64,000 nucleotides of DNA from Symbiodinium kawagutii (GCA_009767595.1 VSDK01025658.1:186001-250000); one strand, 5' to 3'; positions 23,528 to 34,095 are shown, counted from the stretch's first letter. A program made the numbers and translations. The notes: generated by a model not told the origin, from the letters alone.

Positions 23528-23605
23528 GCTGGGCCAAGTGTCAAGACTAAGGATTTTCCCGGCCTCCTCTGGCTTCAGCCCCGCTGCCATGGCAGCTTGT
23601 CGCGC
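23528..23605 (-). CDS. Exon E29 of the Ala-rich gene
   Basis: Phase-0 exon of 26 codons starting ARQAAMAAGLKPEEAGKI and ending WPS before a canonical GTGAGT donor. Acceptor AAACCCATCCCAG|GCG. CCATCA-like sequence on the left (about 23060-23500). Confidence 0.65.
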
Positions 23606-24021
23606 CTGGGATGGGTTTCATTTTTCCAGTGTATCTAGAAAAATCATTTACACAAAAATCAACAAATACAGGCTAACAATCAATGTGTGCATTATTGCCA
23701 TTGATTGTTTACACAAAAATACAAAACAAACTGGCACAGTGGCTAAGAATGACTAGTGTTCAATGATAGTTTAGTATTAAAATAACAAGGATGCATGCCA
23801 CACATGCAAACACATTTATGCCCGCATGCATGAACGCATATTTGAAAACATGTAAATGTATGTGAATGAAGACACCTACATCGAACAGTTATGTGGAAAG
23901 GTTGCAAGTATCTAAATGATGTATGCGCCCGTGTTTAGAAGTTGATCCTGGATGCAATTTAGTTGACCCATCAATTGGTTACGCCCAGGTCATCTACATA
24001 TCGGTGTGTTCAATCAGGCAC
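23606..24021. other. Intron between E28 and E29
   Basis: Unique AT-rich sequence with ATGCATG-type alternation near 23800. No gene. Confidence 0.4.
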
Positions 24022-24056
24022 CTGCTGGTTTCAGGCTTGCATGCTTCTTGCGCAGC
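24022..24056 (-). CDS. Exon E28 of the Ala-rich gene
   Basis: Acceptor GAACAGTCCCATTTGAG|GCT, AAQEACKPETS in phase 0, donor CAG|GTGCCT leaving two bases (phase 2). Confidence 0.5.
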
Positions 24057-26474
24057 CTCAAATGGGACTGTTCCATCGATATGTCTCTATGGCCCTAATT
24101 GTGCGTCCTAGCTACCCCAAATATGTGAACCTACAACCGTATCAATGCACATAATCATCATCAACCATTTCTCACCAAGATTGTGAGTTATGTTGGGAAC
24201 TGCCGCAAAAGGTTACATAAACCCAACTATGGATGGGTTGATGATGAAAGCTTCTAAGCATCTTCTCAGCCGCCACAAAAAATGCGGTTAACCTTACTAA
24301 CGGTTTTAACCACCAACATGAAATTCAAACCATCATTGATCGGTCATGAGCCAATACCAACGAACATTGTTAGCCATAATCAATTGCAAAAATAAATGTT
24401 TAACAGCACCTTTACCCAATATCGCGTACGACTACCCTGAACATCGTTATGACTAACAATGGAATCAGCCCTGTTAAGTAATAATGGCTAACCCAAACAG
24501 TCAGCTGTGATGGTGATCACGGTGTAGCCATCCAAGTGGACGTGTTCCCATCAAAAACCGTGAAGTTTGCGGGGAAGCCTGCCGGTCCAGGTAGAATCTC
24601 AGCCACTCTCTTGGAGTTGAAGCAAATAGTCACCAAGGCAAGGTGTGCAAGTAGATCTGCCCCAGTTTTCCGATACACCGAAGTAGGCTTGATCCACGTG
24701 CTGATCATCCACAAGCTCGTAGTGTCAAAGAAGTAATGCCACATGCAACGTTTTTGGGTCGTGCAGGCGGAGGCTGCAACGGTGGCCGTCGTTCTTGACC
24801 ATCTCAACTGCCTTGGGATGAAACACCAAAGCCGTCTGGGTCTTCTCCTTCTCCGGTTGAGGGGCTGCTCGGACTTGCTCTTCTCCTTGAAGACCACATC
24901 GGAACCAAAGTCGCTGTTGGCGAAGTGAGATGCGCTGAGAAGAGGGAACCTGCTCAGAGAAGGACAGAAGTGCCTTGGTGGGTAGCCGACCTTAGTCACC
25001 TGCCTCCACCGAAGCTGAGTCCTTAGTGGTCTGGGAGCTGCCGCAATTCTGTGCCATCCCTGCAGCTGTGCATCCTTTGTGATCACCATTGATCACAGCT
25101 GCCACATGCACCCTCATCACGCCATAAAAGGCTGAAACCAAGAGTAAACCAAGATAGGCGCAAACGACAAAATCATGGTTTACCATTATTTAATCACTAT
25201 CAATTCAACTGATCGTTTTTGTTGAATTAATCCGTAGTCAGCCAATACTTCAACCAACAAACACTTCACCATCCACAAGGAAATCACGATCAAGCATCCT
25301 TCAATCAACAAATGGTTAACCAATGGTTATCATCCCAAAATTGCCGACCAGTTAACCATCCGAAACCAATCCACCGGTCTTAGCCAATCAATAGCCAACC
25401 ATCCAACCACAACTGATCAATACATATCAATACTATTCTGCAAGAATTACCCAGGTATTAACCAATCAACCAACACTTCATTTAACCACCGCTATCACCA
25501 AGCAATATAGCAAACCATCCCAAAAATCAAGCAGTAGTAAATCATCATATAACCAATAATTGATCAACCATTTTTATCCAACCAAGTAGTAATACGGACA
25601 TCGTTTAATCAATTAACATACTCATCATTGTACCAGCAATACTCAGCAGGTGGATCTCACAGTTTCAGAAATACAGAAACCTATTTCCACCCATCCATCA
25701 ACAATAGTACTTAAACCTATTTCAATGAACCCCACAAGTTTTAACCACCATTGAAAATGGTTAACCCTAGCAGTTTAACCGCCAATTTATTCTCTCTAAG
25801 CCCAAAAACCTTTATAACCACACCAAACATTCCTCCATTGAAACCATTCAAATCATCATCAAAACCAGCATTTCACCACCATAAACACTATCATATCTAA
25901 CCACCATCAATGGTTCAATATCCATTAACAAGAACAAATAAACCATCATTAACCAGCCATTCAACCACCATTAAAAACATTACAACCATAGTAATCAACC
26001 ACAATAATGAAACCATCAAACCAAACCATTGTAATAAACCCGAACTAAACCAATGGTAAATTAATCATTCATTATAAGCCACTATTAAACCTATCATATT
26101 TGAACCTACTCTCCAGGGTATAATTACCTATTAACAACCCCATGCACTATAACCAAACTTTCTTCCAACACTATTAAACCATCATTAACCTGCCATTTAA
26201 ACACTATTAAAACCATGGATAGCCAAATCCAATGTTTGAACCAGTCAACCAACCCTTTAAATGCTTGTTAGCTACCATGAATGATCTAAAGGGTGGATTA
26301 AACCAGTCAACCACCATTAAATGGATTGGTAATCCAATGTTTTAACCAAGATTTTGGAAAAAGTTAACCAGTCACCATTAATAACAACCATTAACAACCA
26401 ACATTAACCACCATTAATGTGCCTTTAACCATCCAAAATCTTTTTCCAAAGCTCCAAACTTCGGTCCAAGGCAC
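24057..26474. other. Intron between E27 and E28
   Basis: Unique sequence with the decayed ORF at 24517-25089, then about 1.3 kb of CCATTAACC/CAACCATC-type sequence to E27. Confidence 0.5.
24517..25089 (-). pseudogene. Decayed coding sequence, frameshifted
   Basis: One minus frame is open for 190 codons, but protein-like stretches alternate between frames: FANSDFGSDVVFKEKSKSEQ, then in a second frame TALVFHPKAVEMVKNDGHRC and RLHDPKTLHVALLL before a stop, LVDDQHVDQAYFGVSENWG, then back to the first frame at EILPGPAGFPANFTVFDG. This suggests a broken gene or retroelement of unknown family. Confidence 0.4.
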
Positions 26475-26588
26475 TGCTTTGGACGCCGCCTCCACTGCCC
26501 GTGCCGCGCCCGCGCAGCGCGCGCAGCGCGCGGCGCAGCGCCCCGCGCTCTGCGCGGCGAAGGCGGCGGAGCGCTCGGGGGCGCCGGC
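26475..26588 (-). CDS. Exon E27 of the Ala-rich gene (longest)
   Basis: Phase-0 exon of 38 codons, extremely GC-rich, beginning AGAPERSAAFAAQSAG and ending AARAVEAASKA before donor GTGCCT; the middle repeats Cys-Ala-Arg. Acceptor CTGGTTGACCAG|GCC. It is the clearest example of the tract switch: about 1.3 kb of CCATTAACC-type sequence to its left and about 450 bp of GGTTGATGG-type to its right. Confidence 0.7.
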
Positions 26589-27631
26589 CTGGTCAACCAG
26601 GGGCCTGGTGGGTCATGGGGAGCTGCTAAGGGGTTGGTAGAAATCATGGTTGGGTGGTTCGTGTTGGGTTCTGAGGGGAAAAAGATGGGTTATGATGGTT
26701 GATGGTGGTAGAAAAAATGGTTGAACATGGCTGGTGATGGTGAATATGGTTGGTTTATGGTGGTTTTTGGTGGAGAATGGCTGGTTAATGATGGTAGGAG
26801 TGATGGTTTGGGATGTGGTGAAGATGGTTGGTCAATCGTGGAGTCAGTGATGATTGGGGATTTATGGTGATTTTGGTGATTTTTCACAAACATGTTGAAC
26901 ATTTGAACATGGTTTTGTTACTGACAATTCATCAGCTGGTTCATGGTGACTCATGATGATTCACTAGGGTTAGTGATTGTTGATTATGCGAAGTCAAAAG
27001 TAGCGGTCAACCAGCTGGTTGAGAATGGTTGCTTATTGGTGGTTTGAGAATGGTTTCTATACATGGTATTGGTTGGCAGTGGTGAAATGCCGGTTGATGG
27101 TTGAAAAGCTGGTGTCAACGAAACATGAAGGGCCACTGGTAAATAGTTGCTGTTGTTAGTACTATCGGTGGAGGGCGTTATGTTGCCTCACCATTGGTGA
27201 AATCGTTGATCGTCTGGTAGCGCTGGGCCCGCAACCCATCAAACATAAGGGCAATGCTGTCTGCATTCTGGTAGTTTCTCAAAAAAGGACTTCCCCCCTA
27301 AATCATCTTTTCTTAATCATTTATAGTAATAATCCAAGCATTTTGAGGGTTCCCCATTTAAAGAAACAATCATATCTGAGCAGGAAAACACGCCAACTGT
27401 GTTCAATGGTCATGGGGTTGGCTTGCTACTATGGATCCCTCCTCAGAAAACTGAACATGCAGCATCAACGACAAACTGTTGCTTGATCATTGTTCACTGG
27501 TTTCTACTATAGCTGCTTTATTGAGTTCTTTGGTGACGCAAAGTGGGACTGTAAACCGTTAAACAATGCTTTCATTCCTACTGGTTGACTACAATCATTA
27601 GAAACAGCCGTCACTATGTGAAGGCTTGGGC
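26589..27631. other. Intron between E26 and E27
   Basis: GGTTGATGGTGG-type at 26620-27090, then unique sequence with the small inverted-repeat element at 27271-27369. Confidence 0.55.
27271..27369. mobile_element. Small inverted-repeat element, copy A
   Basis: Arm GTAGTTTCTCAAAAAAGGAC with TTCCCCCC (27271-27299) is loosely inverted at 27341-27369 (GAGGGTTCCCCATTTAAAGA). Same motif family as the copies at 36.5 and 53.6 kb. Confidence 0.45.
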
Positions 27632-27649
27632 ATTCAGGGCCTGCTGGAC
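27632..27649 (-). CDS. Exon E26 candidate (micro-exon)
   Basis: Good acceptor GGCATTTACTTTGCAG|GTC followed by VQQALN in phase 0 and a GC donor; without that donor the frame runs five more codons to TAG. Confidence 0.25.
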
Positions 27650-27903
27650 CTGCAAAGTAAATGCCAACCAGCCCAAAAGAGCCAGGCTTGATATCTCTAG
27701 TCGCCTGCCAACCAATTTAATTTAAGGTATTCACCATATATTCACCAATGAACCAAGTTGCACGGCTTATCCTGACTACGATGAACGACTACGGGTGGTA
27801 ATGAATCGTGGTAACCAGTGATTGTTTTTTGACGCCTCTTGATGACTATTGATGAACAAAAATGTATCCTGGTTCACTGATGCTGCTTCGTCTTGATGCG
27901 ATC

Positions 27904-27955
27904 CTTGATGATGGTGGCTGCCAAAAAGCTGCGTTGCTTCCCAAGCCATGGGCTG
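27904..27955 (-). CDS. Exon E25 candidate
   Basis: Pyrimidine-rich acceptor (CTTTCTATTTCACTTCGACAAG|CAG) and a GA donor (AAG|GATCGC) enclose 52 nt; best reading AHGLGSNAAFWQPPSS with partial codons at both ends. Ambiguous. Confidence 0.35.
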
Positions 27956-28267
27956 CTTGTCGAAGTGAAATAGAAAGGTTCTGGGTGACTATTGATGATG
28001 ATGGATGGTGACTAGTTGATGGTTGACTATTGTTGATGATCGATGGATACTGACTATCGATGGCAATCTGGCAAAAGTTGATGATCATCGATGGTTTTTG
28101 ATGTTATTGTAAACCATTGGCGTTCCATGGTGTTGATTAGTGATTGTGACCGATTCTGGAAAGGTCTGCTGGCTGAACATGCTCCAAAATTTCCATTGAT
28201 GGTACCAGTGACCAAGCGAACCAAACCCACCAAACCAACTCACCCGTTTCAACGGGACCCGCAGCAC
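27956..28267. other. Spacer between E24 and E25
   Basis: TGATGATGATGGATGG-type at 27990-28100, then unique. No gene. Confidence 0.5.
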
Positions 28268-28312
28268 CTCTTTAGAAGCCTTGGCTGCTGCAAGGCCAGC
28301 TCTCTTAGCAGC
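28268..28312 (-). CDS. Exon E24 of the Ala-rich gene
   Basis: 45-nt phase-0 exon AAKRAGLAAAKASKE. Strong acceptor CCATCTGCTTTGCGCAG|GCT, donor GAG|GTGCTG. TGATGG tract to the right (28340-28510). It is the first clear exon downstream of the LINE. Confidence 0.65.
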
Positions 28313-28518
28313 CTGCGCAAAGCAGATGGGTCGGAGCTCACCAGTGATGCCCCAAGTTGATGGTTTTTTCTTGCCACTGTTGATGGTTGATAATGGTTCA
28401 TGGTGATCGATCATGGTTCCAGTGGTCCCCAAACTGGTGGGTTGCCAACCATGATTGATGGGTTAGTAGTGATCGATACGGATTCATGGTGATCGATCAT
28501 GATGCTACATGATGGCTG

Positions 28519-28603
28519 TTTTTTTTGTTTGCCGTTTGTCTGTCGAGTGCCCTCCCCGCAGATGCACAAGAAGGCACTCAAGTCACTTCCACCTGGTCCC
28601 ATC
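28519..28603 (-). other. Putative 3' end of the LINE with A-rich tail
   Basis: After the stop codon the minus strand runs about 75 nt to an A-rich stretch (AAACAAAAAAAA, 28530 to 28519), after which the TGATGG-type intron sequence resumes. This suggests a short 3' UTR and a poly(A)-like tail. No target-site duplication could be matched. Confidence 0.4.
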
Positions 28604-31600
28604 TTAGGACGGTAGGTCACTGGTGAAACCCTGCTGCAAAATGGTCTTTCTTCGTCTTCGAACCAATGTCAACGTTTTGGTGAGCTGTTTTTCAACCGTG
28701 TTCCAATTCCTGGAGGGTCTATCCTCCGGCCAAAGAGAAAAAGCAGTCGCAGAATCAAACGTAACCAGAGGAAGTCCACGCAACTTCACAGGGTGATCCG
28801 GAAGATAAACTCTCAAATCTTCTCGCACTGCTTCCTGATGAGGATAGCATGGTCGACACTGCAGCCCTGTTGTCCACGAGCCAAATCCCTGCAGTACCAA
28901 CGACTTGACCCGCCCTGAAGAGACCCAATCAGGCCATGTCATTTGCGGGATGAGGCTGCGAAACTGTTTGATGATGGCATGCGCAGTTTCGGCTTGTTCC
29001 GACAAATCCAGTCCTTCTCTTCTGGCCTGGTCATCACTAGCAAAGAAATGGATATATCGTTGACCAGAATCCGTGGTCCTTCGAACGGGCAGCCAACAAC
29101 CATGACATCTGATCATAGAAAGTGCGACCTCGGCCCAACTGAGCCCCACTTCATCCTCAAGAGGAGCCACCGCGGGCCACTGCAAATCTCGCAGCCAACC
29201 CATCGCTGTGTGCATTGCTTGCATACCCCAATGACTAGCCTCCAGCCACGAATCTTCCCAATCCTCTGTCGGTGTCCAACATGGAGTGTAGTGGCGCAGG
29301 AGCTGAGCATTCAAATCCACCACCACCCGGGGAGCCGGCTCTGTGACCTCCTCGGGTGACTCCGCTGCAGCTCGCACATGTTGAAGCTCCAAAATCAGTT
29401 TGCACATCCGGTCATATTGCTGTTTCTCCGCAGTTACCTCTGCATGTCTCTGCTTCCACATCTCCACCAGTTCTGGGTTGAGCTGATGGACAGCGGTCTG
29501 CGCAAGTTGATCTGCATAGCAGTTGCCAAGAACATAGTATCGCTCCAAGTCATCAGAAACTGTGGCAGGGTCAACATGGGCTTTGACCTTGCGCAAGCAG
29601 TGGGTGTCTCTCAGTGCGGCTTGTGCTCGGAGAAGCTGATCAAAGTCGTTGTGATTCACAAAAGAGCTATCCCTGTGAGTCTGCACGCGCTGGAATTTCG
29701 CCAAGGAACACGCACTATCAGTATGTATGACTGCACAAGGTATATGTTCAACCACCTGCAAAATGCCTTCAGCCTCTGCTCGGTGAATGCTTTGAGGGCC
29801 CTTCAATCTTGACACACTAAGCTTCACCAGGGTGGGTGGCATGGCATGAGTAGTCATCCATAACTTGGCTTGCTCCCTACGGTCCCCATCACTAAGACAC
29901 AAATCAGCAACCACGCTATATGCAGCAAATCGAAAATCAGGCTCCTGAGGAAAAACACAACTGCCATCGGTGAAAAAATGAAAAGGATCACTGCGAACAG
30001 AAAAACGTCGCCAAACAGTTTCATCTAGCAATGTGACTGGCATGGTGGCATGAATGGCATCATAAAAATCCCAGTGTGGATGTTTGAAAATCACCGGGAG
30101 GTCTGCAAAATCACCTCCCTTCTCCAGCAAATCCTGAACATCTGCCAGGTACGGTGTCCTATGGTCCTGAAATGCAGCACAGAGCAGAAGTCTATGTTGG
30201 CGAGTGTCGCCAGTTTCCCCGCACCAAGGACACACATCCTCTACATCCTGGCTCCAACCTGATTTTTGACGATTGGTTTGAAACGCCCCGGACACCTCGC
30301 GAAGCAAGAGCACTTGTTGTTGGGGCGAAAAACCCTGGATGACCCGCACCGTGCTATGTTTATCGATAGGTGGAAACTTATACAGCTTGGCGCGGCAAGT
30401 GTGGCTCATCAACAACTGATCCTCCCAAACCGATTGAACATACTTGGACAGTTGGGCAAAAGGAGAAGTCAAAATGTTCAACGTGAGATATGCATTCACC
30501 TGCAGGTCCCCAGTAGGTGACAAAATCAATCCAAGTCGACCCAGGTACTCTCCCAATGCACTAGCCGGTCCTTGGGCTCTGCCCAAGGAAGAGGATGGTC
30601 TGGAAGCTTGATATAAGTATGCCGTGCGAACATCTTCAGAAGATTGCAAAAGAAAGAGCCGTGCCATTTTCAAAGAGCTAAGGATGACCAAAAGGTGAGG
30701 GTCCAAAACCTTCTTGCTAGCGACATGTAAACAAATGGCAGGATTCATAGAATGTGCAACCTCCCCCACAATTGCTGAGGCAGCATGGCTCCTAAGTTGA
30801 TCCAAGTGCTTTTCGCCTACCACCGTCAACTCAGCACCATACAAAGCAGCAGGATAGATGCTGCTGACCAGCATATGTACTTTCAAGGATAGGTCCCAAC
30901 CTGCATGTCGAAGTCGCCTCAAACGGCTCTGAGCATTCTGAAGTCGATCCACCAAAGGTCCCAACTTTGCGTTTCCTCTATACGTTATGGGGCAGCCAAG
31001 GTCAGCAGTGAAAAACATATTGGTGAGGTCCACTTCAGGTGCAACATTGGTCACAAAATCCTGAACCCCCAATGGCGGCTCCTTACACGAACTCCACATC
31101 CAGGTTTTATCCCAGTCAATTTGTAATCCCAGCCATGACGTGTATTCAGCCGTAGCGGCAACAATGGCACCCTGCGGTAGTTCAACTGGAAGCCACCAAC
31201 TCCAGTTATCAGCATAGGCCGAAGTGCTCAACTCCGGCTGGAAAGATAAAAGGTACCAAATCCAGGCTGCCGATATCGTCAGCATGGCCACCACAGACCA
31301 TGGATCGCCCTCTGGGCAGCCAGAGCTGGCGGCAGTAGCGGGACTGATGTTTCCATCCAAAACCCACACCCTTTGTAGCAATGTCAGAGAATGCAGCCAA
31401 ACGGTAGCAGCCTTACGAGGTACCCCCAATCGTATCATCAGCTTGTACACTTTCAACCTGTCAATCAAATTGAAACACTTGCGCAAATCCAGAGTGATAC
31501 CAGCAATGTGTTGTGAGGAACATCGTGCCAATTCCAGAGTCGTCTGCATGAGGTAGCTAGCTGAAAAGGCTCCTTTCTTAGGGAGGAATCCTGTGATGCC

Positions 31601-32128
31601 AGGGGGCAAGTGAGTTGCATAGTGAACAGTGATCCGTTTACAACATGTCTTCGCCCAGACTCGATACAAAGTGGCCAGGATAGTTATGGGTCTGGAAGTA
31701 TGTGCATAGTACATGCCCTTCTTAGGCAAGGCCACCGTCTTCGCAACCATGAGTTCGGCAGGAAATTCCTCCAAAGCTGAAATCAACCGAATCAAATCTT
31801 CCAACAGATTATCAGGGAGCATACGCACTTCCGACATAGAGAAGCCATCCACTCCTGGTGCTGTATGCAAGTTTGTCGAAAAAATAGCTACCTTCCATTC
31901 ACTCAGAGTCTGTCCCAGTTCGTCCCCCATAGCAGGAATGGTGGGAATCGTAGCTGAAACCTGGTCAAAAAAAGCATCCTCAGTGTTCATGTTCAACGAA
32001 GACGGTCGTTGCCAAAATGGCTCCCAAAATGCAGTCAGCTTGTGAAAAATTGTGGCCGGGTCATAGGATATCTGAGTTTGTCGAACTGGCAATGGATCAG
32101 GGCATTTTACGAAAATAACCCTTCCCAA
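28604..32128 (-). CDS. LINE-type reverse transcriptase with RNase H, open over 1174 codons
   Basis: A non-LTR retrotransposon polyprotein. Reverse transcriptase motifs in order: HTAPGVDGF (88-96), SRPITILATLYRVWAK (145-160), motif A ITLDLRKCFN with Asp214, motif B SSGCPEGDP (268-275), and the active-site box YADN (305-308), in which the usual second Asp is Asn. A CCHC-type zinc motif follows (C633, C636, H645, C650). The RNase H domain has TDGS (Asp721), RAEAEG (785/787), HTDS (Asp804), KAHVD (His851) and YADQ (Asp873), so its catalytic set looks complete. Residues 880-1174 match nothing I know. The frame opens after a TGA at 32132-32134 with TTG, not ATG; the first Met is at residue 47. No AP-endonuclease is encoded here, so the 5' end is probably truncated or frameshifted. 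It lies in an intron of the Ala-rich gene in the same orientation. Confidence 0.85.
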   Translation of the reverse strand: MGRVIFVKCPDPLPVRQTQISYDPATIFHKLTAFWEPFWQRPSSLNMNTEDAFFDQVSATIPTIPAMGDELGQTLSEWKVAIFSTNLHTAPGVDGFSMSEVRMLPDNLLEDLIRLISALEEFPAELMVAKTVALPKKGMYYAHTSRPITILATLYRVWAKTCCKRITVHYATHLPPGITGFLPKKGAFSASYLMQTTLELARCSSQHIAGITLDLRKCFNLIDRLKVYKLMIRLGVPRKAATVWLHSLTLLQRVWVLDGNISPATAASSGCPEGDPWSVVAMLTISAAWIWYLLSFQPELSTSAYADNWSWWLPVELPQGAIVAATAEYTSWLGLQIDWDKTWMWSSCKEPPLGVQDFVTNVAPEVDLTNMFFTADLGCPITYRGNAKLGPLVDRLQNAQSRLRRLRHAGWDLSLKVHMLVSSIYPAALYGAELTVVGEKHLDQLRSHAASAIVGEVAHSMNPAICLHVASKKVLDPHLLVILSSLKMARLFLLQSSEDVRTAYLYQASRPSSSLGRAQGPASALGEYLGRLGLILSPTGDLQVNAYLTLNILTSPFAQLSKYVQSVWEDQLLMSHTCRAKLYKFPPIDKHSTVRVIQGFSPQQQVLLLREVSGAFQTNRQKSGWSQDVEDVCPWCGETGDTRQHRLLLCAAFQDHRTPYLADVQDLLEKGGDFADLPVIFKHPHWDFYDAIHATMPVTLLDETVWRRFSVRSDPFHFFTDGSCVFPQEPDFRFAAYSVVADLCLSDGDRREQAKLWMTTHAMPPTLVKLSVSRLKGPQSIHRAEAEGILQVVEHIPCAVIHTDSACSLAKFQRVQTHRDSSFVNHNDFDQLLRAQAALRDTHCLRKVKAHVDPATVSDDLERYYVLGNCYADQLAQTAVHQLNPELVEMWKQRHAEVTAEKQQYDRMCKLILELQHVRAAAESPEEVTEPAPRVVVDLNAQLLRHYTPCWTPTEDWEDSWLEASHWGMQAMHTAMGWLRDLQWPAVAPLEDEVGLSWAEVALSMIRCHGCWLPVRRTTDSGQRYIHFFASDDQARREGLDLSEQAETAHAIIKQFRSLIPQMTWPDWVSSGRVKSLVLQGFGSWTTGLQCRPCYPHQEAVREDLRVYLPDHPVKLRGLPLVTFDSATAFSLWPEDRPSRNWNTVEKQLTKTLTLVRRRRKTILQQGFTSDLPS

Positions 32129-32301
32129 CAGTCAATCCATTCAGAAACAGGGATTTTCCATGGCTTTCTTACATCACAAAGAGAGGAGGGCCTCTCCTTG
32201 GCCATCGCTACTCTTGATGAACCACCCTTAAACGACAAGTAACCATTGTCGCCACTATCAGTTTCAGTCATCCCCTGCAATGGATCATTGTCAAACATCA
32301 T
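32107..32301 (-). pseudogene. Possible upstream frame of the LINE
   Basis: A 64-codon frame (contains AKERPSSLCDVRKPWKIPVS) overlaps the start of the reverse transcriptase ORF in another frame. It could be the broken 5' continuation of the element or chance. No domain is recognisable. Confidence 0.3.
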
Positions 32302-32452
32302 TTCAACAGGTAAGTAAGCATAAACACGTGTGGAAGCTAAATTAGACTAGATGTAGTACGCACCTGCTGTCGCTATTTCTTTCTGGTTATCTACTTTTCA
32401 TTGCCATTTGTTCTCTCACCTTGGTATGTAGATATCTGGATATCATTTGCTA

Positions 32453-32815
32453 TTAGTGGTCCTTCCAGATCAATCCCATATCAATATCAGGAATCAGAAT
32501 CATTGGCGGCCCCATACCACATGAGACTGCGTCCTGCAGTCGATCGAAGTCGTCCTGGGTTGCCTCTGAAACCAGGTTCCGAGCGGCCTGCATTAACTCC
32601 AAACTTGCCATTCCGGTGCCACGGTAGTGGTTCACCAGGACGTTTGCCTTCAAAATGGCAAGGCCAGAACTGACCAATGTCAACGGCAAGCGGGGCAGCT
32701 CAGAGTTGAATGTGTCGCCGAACGGGCTCGCACCACCAGTGTTGTCGAACTTCCGGACGATCCGGTCTGTGGGATCCTTGGCCACCATTTGGGCGGCTAG
32801 CCTGCCACAACACAA
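32453..32815 (-). CDS. Unidentified 120-codon ORF or exon upstream of the LINE
   Basis: An open frame with ordinary protein composition, unlike the Ala modules. It follows a good acceptor (GCTTGTGTTGTGGCAG|G) in phase 1. Recognisable stretches are AAQMVAKDPTDRIVRKF, VLVNHYRGTGMASLELMQAA and SEATQDDFDRLQDAV; it ends WKDH then two stop codons (TAA TAG). It lies about 330 bp on the 5' side of the LINE ORF in the same orientation. It could be a terminal exon of the host gene, the 5' part of the retroelement, or an older insertion. A donor within the frame (CATGTG|GTATGG) would allow it to be internal. Confidence 0.45.
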   Translation of the reverse strand: MCCGRLAAQMVAKDPTDRIVRKFDNTGGASPFGDTFNSELPRLPLTLVSSGLAILKANVLVNHYRGTGMASLELMQAARNLVSEATQDDFDRLQDAVSCGMGPPMILIPDIDMGLIWKDH

Positions 32816-33030
32816 GCATTGAACATTTGTGCAGCCACGTGGTCTTTTTCACATTAGGCGAGAGGAATTGTCTGCTACCCCTCGCGATGTCACAACAAAG
32901 CAAGTGACATCTTCAAAAACGGCACTTTGCATTTTTGACACATATACCCCAACTTCCAAAGATGAATAAGGTGTCGAAGTGTTTGCATGTTGAGGGTGGT
33001 CACAGCTAGATGGGCCCAACATGTTGCTTC

Positions 33031-33060
33031 CTTCCCGGGGGCATCTGCAGCGGTTCCCTC
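33031..33060 (-). CDS. Exon E23 candidate, GA donor
   Basis: Acceptor CTTGGCCAGCACCAG|GAG then EGTAADAPGK in phase 0 to AAG|GAAGCA, a GA-type donor. The frame remains open further (EATCWAHLAV), so a later donor is possible. Confidence 0.4.
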
Positions 33061-34095
33061 CTGGTGCTGGCCAAGCCGATCTCCTTTTTTGGAGTATGGG
33101 TACAGCTCGATCTCCGGCTGTTTCTCATGGTTTTTCCATCTCCCATTATCAAACAAGGGAGACCTATATGGCTATCTACTTCCATCTTCTTTCTTGTTGT
33201 TATCTCAGTAAGGGTTTGTCGATTATTCTTATCTGCTTTTCATTTTGTGTGCTGGCTGTCCTTTAAAGACAAAATATGACCAGTTTGCTGTGACTAGGCC
33301 CTTTACTGTATCAGCCCTCTTTCATGACATAGATTTGTATGCTTAAATTGACTTATCCCGCATCATACTTGTATACGAGCAATAATTGGTTGAATGGTAG
33401 TTGCCCCGCTTGGAATATCCGAATGTTCAATGATGAACACCATATCAACCATAAAAACCGTTTGATCTGCCATATGAGCCTTGAATATGGATATAGCCAA
33501 TAGATCTTGAATCCAAGTTCTTACCAATAGTCGGTTATTCATTGACAAGCTCAATGTAACACCTAATGCTTACATAGTAACATGATACATGGCACTTGGC
33601 TATATAAAAAGCCGTTCGGTATGGATATATCAGTTGTACAGTAGAAGTCGTTAACTATGTTGAATTGTTGTCATCCATGTATGTGTATACATATATATAT
33701 ATATAAAACTAAATACATAGAATAGTTATCTACTAAATGAATTGTTATCATAACAACCAGCGTTATAAACAAGGCCTGATAGTTATTAACATCATACCCA
33801 ATAATTACTCATGGTTCTATCCATAGAAGCTAGTCACCATAGAAGTTGTTACCAAGCATAGAGATTCACTCATACTTGTTCTATCCATTTACATCATTAC
33901 CGATAGTCGTGATACCATAGAAGTTGTTATTAACCACAGAATTTCACTAATACATGTTATATCCATTAATATCTTAGTATACAAACACAGCTACTAACCC
34001 TAGACATTCACAAATGAATACAGCTATAGTGTTGAGCAAGGCCAACAAGTCATCGCTTCTGCCATCTCAGCCACGGCAAATCTGCACGTTGCCAC
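33061..34095. other. Intron between E22 and E23
   Basis: AT-rich unique sequence with a TA run at 33687-33705 and repeated CCATAGAAGTTGTTA phrases at 33830-33930. No gene. Confidence 0.45.

Larger units (their letters stand above)
28313..33030. other. Longest intron, carrying the LINE
   Basis: TGATGG-type at 28340-28510, the LINE (28519 to about 32300), AT-rich sequence, and the 120-codon ORF at 32453-32815. Confidence 0.5.

Noticed and set aside
28943-31556. Plus-strand frames of 60-144 codons opposite the LINE
   Set aside because: Shadow frames of the long minus-strand reverse transcriptase ORF.
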